The position numbers were made by a program, and so were the translations under genes. The notes beneath the pieces are model-generated. The model made no database searches, was not told the origin of the DNA, and saw only the letters and a list, made by a program, of their open reading frames with translations. Shown here in pieces: positions 1 to 7,329 of a stretch of DNA of 19,419 nucleotides. Source of the stretch: Chloracidobacterium sp. UBA3360 (lineage in GTDB: Bacteria > Acidobacteriota > Blastocatellia > Pyrinomonadales > Pyrinomonadaceae); contig DEQS01000112.1 in the NCBI GenBank assembly GCA_002360555.1, forward strand, positions 1-19,419, given 5' to 3'. The first letter of the stretch is position 1, and each line of letters starts with the position of its first letter.

Positions 1-37
1 GTTGCTGAGTGTGAGTAAACGGTCGCTGAGCGTGAAG

Positions 38-73
38 AAAATGTATTTTTTTGACAGGAAAATACATTTTTTT
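38..73. repeat. AT-rich inverted repeat near the left edge
   Basis: AAAATGTATTTT (38-49) and AAAATACATTTT (59-70) are perfect 12-base inverted arms around a 9-base loop, followed by a T run to 73. The two halves also read as a near direct repeat, each ending in a T run and G(A/G)CAG. It may be a weak plus-strand terminator for a gene left of the window. The stem is almost all A-T, so the call is uncertain. Confidence 0.35.
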
Positions 74-97
74 GGCAGAAAACACTCGCTGATTAAC

Positions 98-131
98 AAA
101 AAAACTGCCCGCAGCGTTAACAACGGGCAGT
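98..131 (-). terminator. Intrinsic terminator of the 478-aa secreted protein gene
   Basis: On the minus strand ACTGCCCG and CGGGCAGT form an 8-bp perfect stem around a 12-base loop, followed by a run of six T. It lies about 20 bases past the stop codon of the gene ending at 152, where a rho-independent terminator is expected. Confidence 0.8.
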
Positions 132-151
132 GTTTTCGGGGGTATTGCGGC

Positions 152-1588
152 TTATTTGCCAACAGTATCGATTATTGCCTGAGCTGCAGGCTCGACGATA
201 GCGGAGACGATGTCGTCGCCGTCGCTTTTGGCCTTTGCCTTGAACTGCTTAGCCAGCGGCGTGCTGTTGTCGGCCGTGGATTGCAGTTTGAGGTCGAGGG
301 TCAGCTCGTCCTTTGACTTAACATTGCCTGAGAAAGAACCGGCGGTTACGATCGCGGTTGTTGCCATTTGTCCGGCAATATTGCCGATGGCACTGCCCGT
401 GTGTCCGATGCCGGTCTGACCGACGGTTTGGGCAAGGATCTTACCGAAACCAAAACCGCCGCCGCCTTTTTTGTGCGAAACCGTTGCGATGATGACAAAG
501 TCACACTCTTTCTGCTTAGCTTCCTCAGCCTGGGCCGACGCGAGCTTCGCCTCAAGCGGGACGACCTCGACCTTGGTGCCTTTAAGAAACTCGTTGAGCG
601 TATTCTGGACAGCGGCACTTAGATCAGCCGCATTCAGACCTTCGCCACTTGCCCCGGTTTTCACGCCGGCAAGCCCCAGCCTGATCGTGCCCGCTTTCTT
701 TGCGCCGACCGTCGCAGGAGCGTTGCTCGTTGGCGTCGCAGCATTCTTAAGCGACGAACCTAGAATTGACGAATTGTTACCGCTGTTGCTGCTGCCGCTG
801 TTCGGAGCGGTGTATGACAAGCCCGACGATCCGCCGGCGGCGTACATTTCGGATGCATTTTTGACCTCGCGGTAGTCTGCGGGTGCTTCGAACAAAGCCT
901 GATCTAATGTAGCTTTCGACATTTCTACGACTTCCTGGATCATCGAAAAACTCTCTTTGCCGCTTGCGTCGAACGAGGTCATTTTCTGATACAGCGGATA
1001 ACCCGATTTCGCCGAGCCGATCGTCTTAGGTACGATCTTGTCGTGACAACCACCGGCCTTACCGCCATTATTGCCGCTATATTGACGCGTCTGTGTGCAA
1101 GCGAGTCCAAACTCAGCGTCGATCACCCACATATCCATTTCCATCTTTGATTTGGTTGGATTGCATGAATCGGGCGACGATTCGGTCTCGACGGTCTGGA
1201 TGATATGACGTGCGGTGAACCCGAACATCTGCCTGCGTTCGCCGGTGTCTTTGATCGTCGTGGTGACATACATCGTGCCGCCTTTGGTCACAGGGCCGGT
1301 TTGGCTTGCGTTGACCGCTCCGGTTGTACCGCTGCCGTCGTCGTAATAAGAGACGGTGTAGGTTTTGGTCTGCGGTGCGAGCTGTAGATCGCGGCCAATG
1401 TCACATTGGGTGATGGTTACCATCACGCCGCCCATCATTTCGGTCCGCTGACGCTTGCCTTTGATATAGGTCGTGTTCTCGGTCGTCTGACCGCTCATGG
1501 TTTGTTTTGATTTGATCTTGACGTCTGCAAAAGCGGTCGTCGAGATGGTTAAGATTGCCGACATTATAAATAGAATTAAGTTTTTCAT
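152..1588 (-). CDS. Secreted protein of unknown function, two-part, 478 aa
   Basis: Residues 1-21 form a signal peptide (hydrophobic core, cleavage near AFA/DV), so the product is exported. Residues 22-245 are rich in beta-type sequence with paired cysteines at 62, 142, 164 and 181, and resemble the loosely defined DUF4412-like envelope proteins. Residues 250-295 are a low-complexity Ser/Asn/Gly/Ala linker. Residues 299-478 form a second domain that starts TIRLGLAGVKTG, has one cysteine (362), a GGGGFGFGK glycine loop at 375-383 and a beta-rich end; it recalls an acidobacterial envelope domain but I cannot name it. The start is supported by GGAG about 9 bases upstream. A terminator follows at 98-131, and the 1634-1674 box shared with the next gene lies upstream. 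No enzyme motif is visible, so no function is proposed. Confidence 0.85.
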   Translation of the reverse strand: MKNLILFIMSAILTISTTAFADVKIKSKQTMSGQTTENTTYIKGKRQRTEMMGGVMVTITQCDIGRDLQLAPQTKTYTVSYYDDGSGTTGAVNASQTGPVTKGGTMYVTTTIKDTGERRQMFGFTARHIIQTVETESSPDSCNPTKSKMEMDMWVIDAEFGLACTQTRQYSGNNGGKAGGCHDKIVPKTIGSAKSGYPLYQKMTSFDASGKESFSMIQEVVEMSKATLDQALFEAPADYREVKNASEMYAAGGSSGLSYTAPNSGSSNSGNNSSILGSSLKNAATPTSNAPATVGAKKAGTIRLGLAGVKTGASGEGLNAADLSAAVQNTLNEFLKGTKVEVVPLEAKLASAQAEEAKQKECDFVIIATVSHKKGGGGFGFGKILAQTVGQTGIGHTGSAIGNIAGQMATTAIVTAGSFSGNVKSKDELTLDLKLQSTADNSTPLAKQFKAKAKSDGDDIVSAIVEPAAQAIIDTVGK

Positions 1589-1633
1589 GATATTTATCTC
1601 CGTTTCCGTTATGAATTAAGTCGGCGATAACCG

Positions 1634-1674
1634 CCGTCAGCAGGTAAGGCGAAAGGGAAACTGAAAAAGTATCA
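1634..1674 (-). promoter_or_regulatory. 41-bp upstream box, copy 1
   Basis: Read on the minus strand this is TGATACTTTT, 10 variable bases, TTTCGCCTTA, 5 variable bases, TGACGG. The same layout occurs at 2350-2390 upstream of the next gene, with 30 of 41 positions identical and no gap. TGATAC begins 86 bases above the ATG at 1588. The conserved blocks with exact spacing suggest a promoter or leader element; which factor reads it is unknown. Confidence 0.5.
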
Positions 1675-1700
1675 CTGCGAAGAAAATATTTCTTTGTTTA

Positions 1701-1736
1701 AGGAAAACGGGCCACGCAAATAAATGCATGACCCGT
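1701..1736 (-). terminator. Probable terminator after the VOC gene
   Basis: On the minus strand ACGGGTCATGC pairs with GCGTGGCCCGT (11 pairs, two of them G-U) around an 8-base loop, then TTTCCTT. It lies about 25 bases past the stop codon of the VOC gene. The T tract is broken, so termination strength is uncertain. Confidence 0.55.
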
Positions 1737-1759
1737 TCGGAGGATGGAGTCGGCGGGTT

Positions 1760-2311
1760 TTACGCGATCAAACCTTCGAAGTTCTTAGCGTATTTTGGAG
1801 GTAAAGGTGCGTTGAGGAAACTTGCCCAGTTTTCGGGCGTCGCCATGTTTTGGTAAACCTCGGTCATTTCCGGCGTATGGACCTCGAGCATAAAGCGGTT
1901 CTCGATCCAAAATTCAACGAGCTGAAATAATCCGCCGGCGCGGTTGGCGGTAAAGCATCGCCAACCTTCGCGTTTTGCGATCGCTTTGATCGACTCTTCG
2001 TCGAGTGGCGAGTTGATGTTTAGGTGAACCGAGGTGAACAGCGACGGCTCATTGCCGCGCATAAAAGTGCCCTCAAATTCTTCGGTCGGCGTTTCTTTGG
2101 TAAATGTCGCTTCGTCCGGCAGACCCGTGCCGGGGACAAGATTGACATCGATCGGCACAAGCTCGACAAGCGTACCTTTGCCGTCATCGGCAAATGCGAC
2201 GTACCCGCCCGGACTAGGCGGGAATGGAAATGCGTAGCCTCCCCAAAGTTCGGCGAGTATATTTGCGACATGTTCGGGATTGTTAACACCGAGTGAAATA
2301 TGATTGATCAT
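1760..2311 (-). CDS. VOC (glyoxalase/dioxygenase fold) family protein, 183 aa
   Basis: The protein opens with INHISLGVNN, the usual first strand of a vicinal-oxygen-chelate module, with His4 in the metal-ligand position and a VELVPI strand near residue 52-57 that carries a possible acidic ligand. A second half (about 85-145) repeats the pattern, with SVHLNINS and FMLEVHTPE, so two beta-alpha-beta-beta-beta modules in one chain are likely. The substrate cannot be told from sequence; VOC proteins include glyoxalases, dioxygenases and resistance proteins. The start has a strong site (AAGGAG, 7 bases before ATG). It lies 76 bases below the ECF sigma gene on the same strand, and the upstream box (copy 2) starts at the sigma stop codon, so it may be read both from the sigma transcript and from its own promoter. 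Confidence 0.85.
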   Translation of the reverse strand: MINHISLGVNNPEHVANILAELWGGYAFPFPPSPGGYVAFADDGKGTLVELVPIDVNLVPGTGLPDEATFTKETPTEEFEGTFMRGNEPSLFTSVHLNINSPLDEESIKAIAKREGWRCFTANRAGGLFQLVEFWIENRFMLEVHTPEMTEVYQNMATPENWASFLNAPLPPKYAKNFEGLIA

Positions 2312-2349
2312 TGCAGTATCTCCTTAGTATAAATTCGAACGAATATCGT

Positions 2350-2390
2350 CCGTCATCTGCTAAGGCGAAACCGTTAGGAGAAAAGTATCA
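2350..2390 (-). promoter_or_regulatory. 41-bp upstream box, copy 2
   Basis: Same arrangement as 1634-1674: TGATACTTTT, TTTCGCCTTA and TGACGG with identical spacing. The first three bases (TGA) are also the stop codon of the ECF sigma gene. The box starts 79 bases above the VOC ATG at 2311. The neighbouring sigma factor is the obvious candidate reader, but this is only inferred. Confidence 0.5.
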
Positions 2391-2951
2391 ATATTTTTTT
2401 GTGAGCTGTCCGTAGAGCCACGCTTTGGTCATTTTCCAGTGGCGCTTTACGGTGATAGAAGACACTCCAAGCACCTCTGCGGTCTCGTCGGTCGAGAGTC
2501 CGCCAAAATATCGGAGCTCGACGATCTTTGCTTTTACTGCGTCCATCTTGGCAAGCTCGGTAAGTGCGTCATCGAGAGCGATGAGGTCGGCACTTTGCTC
2601 GTCGGAGGCATCGATCTCTTCGTTAAGCGTCATGATCTGAAACTCGCCACCGCGTTTTTGGGCGTTGTGATGCCGGGCGTGATCTACCAATATGCGCCGC
2701 ATCTGGTTAGCCGCGACGCCGATAAAATGGGCCTTATTTTGCCACGACACCTGTGTGATGTCGATCATTTTCATGTAGGCTTCGTTGACGAGGGCAGTGG
2801 GCTGGAGCGTATGATCGGATCGCTCGCGCCGGAGATAGCTCGCGGCGATACGTTTTAATTCGTCGTAGATGATCGGCAGCAGATCATCCAGCACTTCGCG
2901 TTTGCCGTTAGATAATTTGATCAAAAGATCTGTGACTCCGTTTGTGGACAT
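2388..2951 (-). CDS. ECF-type RNA polymerase sigma factor, TIGR02999-like, 187 aa
   Basis: Directs RNA polymerase to a specific promoter set. Region 2 covers about residues 5-95, with the family-typical LQPTALVNEAYMKM (49-62) and ANQMRRILVDHARHHNAQKRGG (81-102). Region 4 (about 125-180) holds the helix-turn-helix, with ELRYFGGLSTDETAEVLGVS and TVKRHWK. These segments match the TIGR02999 group common in Acidobacteriota and Planctomycetota. The frame stays open upstream to 3119, but homology begins at Met 2951 and gives the usual length, so I start there; no clear Shine-Dalgarno is seen. No anti-sigma factor or kinase gene is adjacent. The stop codon overlaps the box of the downstream VOC gene. 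Divergent from the VOC gene at 3107, leaving 155 bp for both promoters. Confidence 0.85.
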   Translation of the reverse strand: MSTNGVTDLLIKLSNGKREVLDDLLPIIYDELKRIAASYLRRERSDHTLQPTALVNEAYMKMIDITQVSWQNKAHFIGVAANQMRRILVDHARHHNAQKRGGEFQIMTLNEEIDASDEQSADLIALDDALTELAKMDAVKAKIVELRYFGGLSTDETAEVLGVSSITVKRHWKMTKAWLYGQLTKKY

Positions 2952-3106
2952 ATCGTATTTGGCATATTTTATCTTGACGGCGGCGGCAAAGACAAACAAC
3001 ATTTTAGTTCGGATCGAAACCTGTTTGAGTATGGGTACTATGAGAATGCGGAATCGTGGTATTTTACTTTCAAAGATTAATTTACCAACAGAAGGAACAC
3101 GGAAAC

Positions 3107-3496
3107 ATGAGTGCAGCACCCTCAGTATTTAGAATATTTATCCCCGTAACTGATTTTGACGAGGCGATTGCTTTTTACCAACGTTTGTTTGATGCCGAGG
3201 GGCGGATGATACATCGCGGACGACAGTATTTTGATTGCGGGCCGGTGATATTTGCGGTGATCGAAAATAACGGTACGCCGATCGGGGACCATATTTATTT
3301 TTCGGTGCCAAATCTGGAGGCTGTATTTTCGCGGGCGAAAGAGTTGGAATGTTTGGAAAGTGACAGCGTACATGGTTCGGCGTCAGGTGAGATCAATGTC
3401 CGGCCGTGGGGCGAGCGGTCATTCTACGCTCGCGATCCGTTTGGCAACGGGCTTTGCTTTGTCGATGAAAAGACGCTGTTTACAGGAGAAACGTAA
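3107..3496 (+). CDS. VOC (glyoxalase/bleomycin-resistance fold) family protein, 129 aa
   Basis: A single-chain VOC protein: FRIFIPVTDFDEAIAFYQRLF near the N-terminus is the classic first strand and helix, and FYARDPFGNGLCFVDE near the C-terminus is the classic last strand, with an acidic ligand candidate after it. The substrate is unknown. An upstream in-frame ATG exists at 3056, but the VOC module begins right after Met 3107 and a GGAA-type ribosome site lies just before it, so 3107 is preferred. The stop codon overlaps the next start (TAATG), which points to translational coupling with the DUF4286 gene. Confidence 0.85.
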   Translation: MSAAPSVFRIFIPVTDFDEAIAFYQRLFDAEGRMIHRGRQYFDCGPVIFAVIENNGTPIGDHIYFSVPNLEAVFSRAKELECLESDSVHGSASGEINVRPWGERSFYARDPFGNGLCFVDEKTLFTGET

Positions 3497-3795
3497 TGCT
3501 TATTTACGAGGTCACCGCAACCGTCGATGCCGGAATCGCCGCAGACTACGAAAGCTATATGACGGAGCGGCATATTCCCGAGATAATAGCTACGGGTTAT
3601 TTTGCGGCGGCTTTTTTTGCAAAGAGCGGAAATACCTATCGTATTGGCTATCATGCTGATACGCAGGATATGTTTGATGCGTACATCGCGAACGAGGCAG
3701 ATAGGCTACGTGAGGATTTTGCAAAGCGTTTCCCAACGGGAATTGAAGTGTCTCGTCAGGTGCTGGACATCGTTGGTCTATTTCCCGCTCCTTAG
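3496..3795 (+). CDS. DUF4286 family protein, 99 aa
   Basis: Small cytosolic protein with the DUF4286 pattern: an opening strand LIYEVTATVD, then YMTERHIPEIIATGYF, then the closing EVSRQVLDIV. The fold is probably a ferredoxin-like alpha/beta barrel subunit, by comparison with the family. No function is established. Its start overlaps the stop of the VOC gene by one base, so the two are likely made together. It ends 42 bases before tsaD; no terminator is visible between them. Confidence 0.8.
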   Translation: MLIYEVTATVDAGIAADYESYMTERHIPEIIATGYFAAAFFAKSGNTYRIGYHADTQDMFDAYIANEADRLREDFAKRFPTGIEVSRQVLDIVGLFPAP

Positions 3796-3837
3796 ACGGG
3801 AATCCGTATCTTGCCCGCCATCTGATAATCTATAACC

Positions 3838-4914
3838 ATGCTAATTTTGGGCATCGAAAGTTCGTGTGACGAGACGGCTGCAGCGGTCGTGCGTGACGGC
3901 CGTGAGATCGTGTCGTCGGTGATCGCTTCGCAGATAGAGATGCATAAACCTTGGGGCGGCGTCGTGCCTGAGCTTGCATCGCGCGAGCATCTCGTAAAGA
4001 TCGAGCCGATCGTAGCTGCCGCTATCTCTCAGGCAGGAGTTTCACTCTCTGATATTGATGCCATTGCCGTTACACAGGGACCTGGATTGATCGGGTCTTT
4101 GCTTGTCGGTGTTTGCTATGCGAAATCGCTGGCATACTCGCTCGGGATCCCGATCGTCGGCGTTAATCATATAGAGGGTCACGTTTACTCAGTGGCGTTC
4201 GAAAATCCGCCGGTCGAATATCCCGCTCTTGGGCTGATCGTCTCTGGTGGCCACACAAACATCTTTCAGATTCCCGAAGAAGGGCAATACAAAGTCGTGT
4301 CGCGAACCCGCGACGACGCTGCCGGCGAGGCTTTTGATAAGGTCGCGAAGATGCTGGGGCTCGGTTATCCCGGCGGTCCAATAATTGAAAAGCTTGCCCT
4401 GCAAGGTGATGAGAGCGGCGTAAAATTTCCAAAGGCAAAGATCTCCGATGGCCGTCCGGATCTGAGTTTTAGCGGCCTAAAGACAGCTGTCGCAAGATAT
4501 GTGAGGGAAAATAGTATTGCCCCAATGACTAACGGTGACGAACCGTCGCAAGCGATAAAGGATCTTGCGGCGAGTTTTCAGGCGGCGGTTGTACATGCCC
4601 TTGTCGGCACGCTCGAAAAGCAGGCAAATGAATTACAGCCAAAAACTCTTTTAGTCGCTGGTGGCGTCGCGTGTAATCTTGCTCTCAGATCAGCGGCCGA
4701 GGACGCGGGAAAACGGTTGGGCCTGCCTGTATATTTTCCGTCAAAACATCTTTCGACTGACAACGCTGCAATGATCGCGGCGGCGGGCTTTCGACAATTG
4801 GCGCGGGGTGACAAAGCAAAATTGAATATGACCGCCGACGTGACAATGCGGCTCCAAAACGTCGATAATGAGGAAGCAGAACTAAGGCGAAAGCACGTAA
4901 AGTACCGTCTATAA
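3838..4914 (+). CDS. tsaD: tRNA N6-adenosine threonylcarbamoyltransferase TsaD
   Basis: Transfers the threonylcarbamoyl group to A37 of tRNAs that read ANN codons, working with TsaB/TsaE and TsaC. The ASKHA-fold landmarks are present: LGIESSCDET at 4-13, the metal site His111 and His115 in HIEGH, the LIVSGGHT glycine motif at 133-140, LSFSGLKTA at 209-217, LLVAGGVACN at 271-280 and Asp308 in STDNAAM, a further metal ligand. The length of 358 is normal for bacterial TsaD. No Shine-Dalgarno precedes the ATG; TATAAC lies just before it, so the leader may be very short or the gene may be read through from the VOC-DUF4286 pair. tsaB, tsaC and tsaE are not in the window. Confidence 0.97.
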   Translation: MLILGIESSCDETAAAVVRDGREIVSSVIASQIEMHKPWGGVVPELASREHLVKIEPIVAAAISQAGVSLSDIDAIAVTQGPGLIGSLLVGVCYAKSLAYSLGIPIVGVNHIEGHVYSVAFENPPVEYPALGLIVSGGHTNIFQIPEEGQYKVVSRTRDDAAGEAFDKVAKMLGLGYPGGPIIEKLALQGDESGVKFPKAKISDGRPDLSFSGLKTAVARYVRENSIAPMTNGDEPSQAIKDLAASFQAAVVHALVGTLEKQANELQPKTLLVAGGVACNLALRSAAEDAGKRLGLPVYFPSKHLSTDNAAMIAAAGFRQLARGDKAKLNMTADVTMRLQNVDNEEAELRRKHVKYRL

Positions 4915-4919
4915 ACTTC

Positions 4920-4949
4920 TTGTGTTTATAACGGTCGAACGGCTAATAT
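4920..4949 (+). promoter_or_regulatory. Probable sigma70-type promoter of the sugar dehydrogenase gene
   Basis: TTGTGT (4920-4925) and TAATAT (4944-4949) are separated by 18 bases, about 40 bases before the ATG at 4988. A 6-bp inverted repeat CTAATA/TATTAG (4943-4960) overlaps the -10 and could be an operator or chance. Confidence 0.45.
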
Positions 4950-4987
4950 AGAATTATTAGGTTCAAAGAGTTTTAACGAGTATTGAT

Positions 4988-6226
4988 ATGAAAAGAATTA
5001 GTAGTTTTGGCCTTTTAGCTTGTTTAGTTGGGTCTTTTTTCAATATTACGTTCGGACAGGACGACCGTAGGATCTCGATCTCTGAGGACGAAAGTCCTGC
5101 CGCGATCACACTCCAGCCGTTTCTGTCCGGCCTTAGCTCACCAGTCTTTATGACAAGAGCAACGGACCGCAGTCAACGGTTGTTTATTGTTCAGCAAGGT
5201 GGATTGATCCGTGTACTCCAGCCGGGTTCGACCGCACCAACGACGTTTCTTGATATATCGGGGCCGGTTCTTTCGGGTGGCGAGCGAGGGCTTTTGGGGC
5301 TTGCTTTTCACCCGCAATACAGGACCAACCGACGGTTTTTCGTATATTACACGGCCGATACGCCAGTAGGAGCGATAAAGATCTCTGAGTTTCAGGTATC
5401 AGCGACTAACCCAAATGTGGCGGACACGACTGAAAAGAACATCATCACTATCCTCCACCCGACAAATTCAAACCACAACGGCGGTACAGTAGCTTTTGGG
5501 CCGGACGGATATCTGTATGCTGGGCCGGGAGATGGCGGCGGCTCAAACGATGTTCCAAACAACGCGCAGAATATCAATTCTTTGCTAGGAAAGATCATCC
5601 GTTTGGATGTTGATAATGTGCCTGTCGGCCAAGTGCCGCAATACAACATACCGCCCGATAATCCTTACGCAGGGGCGCTCCCAGGAGCCGATGAGATCTA
5701 CGCGATAGGGATGCGAAATCCATATAGATTTTCGTTTGACCGGCGCGGAACGCGCCAATTGTGGGCGGCGGATGTAGGTCAGTTTTCTTGGGAAGAAGTT
5801 GATATCATCACTCTCGGAGGCAACTATGGCTGGCGTGTTTATGAAGGATTACACTGTACCAATAATGACCCTGGGCTTTGTACGCCGACAAATTATCTGT
5901 CGCCGCTTTTCGAATATAGCAGCGCTGGGGCGGGTAATACCCGATGCTCGATCACCGGCGGTTACGTGTATCGCGGAAGGTTAGGAACGTTTCCTGAGGG
6001 CAGTTACATTTATGGGGATTATTGTTCCGGTGAAGTTTTAATGTGGAATAACAATACTCAGACTGTCCTACTTAGCTCAGGACGAAGCATCGTGGGTTTT
6101 GCTGAGGACCAGTCAGGCGAACTCTATCTCATAGGCCAAAGCGGAACGATTGAAAAGATGGTCGGAAGTGCTGCGAGGTCAGAGAAAAGCGTTGAAAAAC
6201 GCGGTGGAACGGGCAAAGAGCATTAA
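4988..6226 (+). CDS. Secreted PQQ-dependent sugar dehydrogenase (GSDH family)
   Basis: An exported beta-propeller protein of the glucose/sorbosone dehydrogenase family, which oxidises aldose sugars using PQQ. Residues 1-23 are a signal peptide ending TFG. Family marks in order: LSSPVFMTR at 49-57, GLLGLAFHPQY at 101-111, NHNGG at 162-166 with His163 as the likely catalytic base, FGPDGYLYAG then GDGGG at 170-185, GMRNPYRFSFD at 241-251 with Arg243 and Arg247 near the cofactor, WAADVGQ at 259-265 and GGNYGWRVYEG at 277-287. Cysteines at 290, 298, 320 and 346 could form disulfides outside the cell. The last 20 residues are charged and outside the propeller. The natural sugar is unknown, and no PQQ synthesis gene is nearby. 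A likely promoter lies at 4920-4949 and its terminator lies inside the antisense of comF. Confidence 0.9.
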   Translation: MKRISSFGLLACLVGSFFNITFGQDDRRISISEDESPAAITLQPFLSGLSSPVFMTRATDRSQRLFIVQQGGLIRVLQPGSTAPTTFLDISGPVLSGGERGLLGLAFHPQYRTNRRFFVYYTADTPVGAIKISEFQVSATNPNVADTTEKNIITILHPTNSNHNGGTVAFGPDGYLYAGPGDGGGSNDVPNNAQNINSLLGKIIRLDVDNVPVGQVPQYNIPPDNPYAGALPGADEIYAIGMRNPYRFSFDRRGTRQLWAADVGQFSWEEVDIITLGGNYGWRVYEGLHCTNNDPGLCTPTNYLSPLFEYSSAGAGNTRCSITGGYVYRGRLGTFPEGSYIYGDYCSGEVLMWNNNTQTVLLSSGRSIVGFAEDQSGELYLIGQSGTIEKMVGSAARSEKSVEKRGGTGKEH

Positions 6227-6236
6227 GACTTTTGAA

Positions 6237-6965
6237 CTAGTTCATAACGGCGCGGGCGAGTGTAAATATATTTACCCCGACCGCGCCGTTTTTCTTTAAT
6301 GCTTTGGCACAATACGAAGCGGTTGCTCCGGACGTAAAGACATCGTCAACCAATAGTACCTTCTTTCCTGCGATTAATTTTGGCCGCAATACTTCGAACG
6401 CATTCTGAACGGTCAATTCTCTCGCCCGCTTGTCCATCCCTATGCGGTGTATCGGCGTGTGATGTTTTCGCGCAAGGCTAGCCTTGTCAACAGGGATATT
6501 TGTCGCCCGTAAGAGTTGCTCGGCGATGACCTCCGCTTGATTAAAACCGCGTTCTAGCCGACGCTGTTTCGAAAGTGGAATTGGGATTATGAGGTCAGCG
6601 TTGAAAAAGCCATTACGTTCGATCGCAGTTGGGATCAGCGATCGCAGACGCTCCGGCAAGATCGGCTGTTCCTTTAAATTGAGAATCGTCGCGGACATCC
6701 CTTTTTCATAAACGCCTACGGCGGCCGCTTTGTCGTAGAAATGGTTGTCGCATTTGTGGCAAAACACGGCCACCGGGGCAGCGTTATCGCCGAAGAACGC
6801 TCCGCATTTGTCGCAGAGCATTTCGTCGCCCCTAAATATCCGTGTTTCGTTCCAGCATTTGATACAAGAAATGCCGTAGTCTGCATTCTCGACCTGAGAA
6901 AAACAGACACGGCATTCTTGTGGATATATTATCTGGAGCAGGGAGTTTTGAAGCTCCTTAAGCAT
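6237..6965 (-). CDS. comF: ComF family protein (zinc-finger plus phosphoribosyltransferase domain)
   Basis: ComF proteins act in DNA uptake for natural transformation and related DNA processing. The N-terminal part has four Cys-X2-Cys pairs (18/21, 34/37, 51/54, 69/72), enough for two zinc sites. The C-terminal part is a type I phosphoribosyltransferase fold with RGFNQAE at 139-145 and the PRPP loop VLLVDDVFTSGAT at 203-215. The length of 242 is normal. It is the last gene of the obgE-to-comF minus-strand run, starting 10 bases past the DksA-like stop. The stop lies 10 bases from the convergent sugar dehydrogenase stop, and its last 50 coding bases double as the terminator of that gene. A 12-bp palindrome TGAACTAGTTCA (6233-6244) spans the stop codon. 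Confidence 0.93.
   Translation of the reverse strand: MLKELQNSLLQIIYPQECRVCFSQVENADYGISCIKCWNETRIFRGDEMLCDKCGAFFGDNAAPVAVFCHKCDNHFYDKAAAVGVYEKGMSATILNLKEQPILPERLRSLIPTAIERNGFFNADLIIPIPLSKQRRLERGFNQAEVIAEQLLRATNIPVDKASLARKHHTPIHRIGMDKRARELTVQNAFEVLRPKLIAGKKVLLVDDVFTSGATASYCAKALKKNGAVGVNIFTLARAVMN
6246..6294 (+). terminator. Plus-strand terminator embedded in the 3' end of comF
   Basis: AACGGCGCGG (6246-6255) and CCGCGCCGTT (6281-6290) form a perfect 10-bp GC-rich stem followed by TTTCTTT. The loop itself holds the 14-base palindrome GTAAATATATTTAC (6262-6275). It lies 20 bases past the sugar dehydrogenase stop, in the right strand and order for a rho-independent terminator, yet is entirely inside comF coding sequence on the other strand. 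Confidence 0.75.
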
Positions 6966-6975
6966 AAGTCAAAAC

Positions 6976-7329
6976 TTAGTCTTCGTCGAGCAGGCCTTTC
7001 TCAAGCAGCTCCTGGCAGTCGAGACAGTATCTTGCCCAAGGGATCGCTGCGAGGCGTTTGGGATTTATGTCATTTTCACAGTTTTGACAAGTGCCGTATT
7101 CGTCGTCTTCGATACGCATTAGAGCCTCATCGATGAGTGTGAGCTGTTTGCTTTCGTTTTCCGAAACAGCAAGCATCACATTTTTGGAATAATTGCGGAC
7201 CGCCAGATCGACCGGATCAGGCGTTTCGGCATCGTCGATCGAAAGATCGTTGCCTTTTAGCTTCTCGATAAGTAGTTCTCTCTCGGCGAGCAGCTTTTCT
7301 TTTACTTCTTTTAAATTCGATTTACTCAT
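6976..7329 (-). CDS. DksA/TraR family zinc-finger protein, 117 aa
   Basis: A small regulator that binds the secondary channel of RNA polymerase, acting with ppGpp in the best known members. Residues 1-75 form the charged coiled coil. At its tip lies PDPVDLA (37-43), which keeps the DXXDXA motif (Asp38, Asp41, Ala43) needed for DksA activity in E. coli. The zinc finger has Cys81, Cys84, Cys102 and Cys105 in EYGTCQNC and ARYCLDC. It is shorter than E. coli DksA (151) at the N-terminus, but the functional tip is present, so it is more likely an active DksA-type factor than a bare TraR. The ATG overlaps the rlmH stop (ATGA). Whether it is the main DksA of this organism cannot be told here. Confidence 0.88.
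   Translation of the reverse strand: MSKSNLKEVKEKLLAERELLIEKLKGNDLSIDDAETPDPVDLAVRNYSKNVMLAVSENESKQLTLIDEALMRIEDDEYGTCQNCENDINPKRLAAIPWARYCLDCQELLEKGLLDED

Noticed and set aside
1..151. Plus-strand frame at the left edge (2-316)
   Set aside because: It overlaps the terminator and the antisense of the 478-aa gene and has no recognisable content.
2952..3119. Longer N-terminus of the ECF sigma factor
   Set aside because: The extra 56 residues have no sigma homology and would give an unusually long protein; Met 2951 gives the family length.
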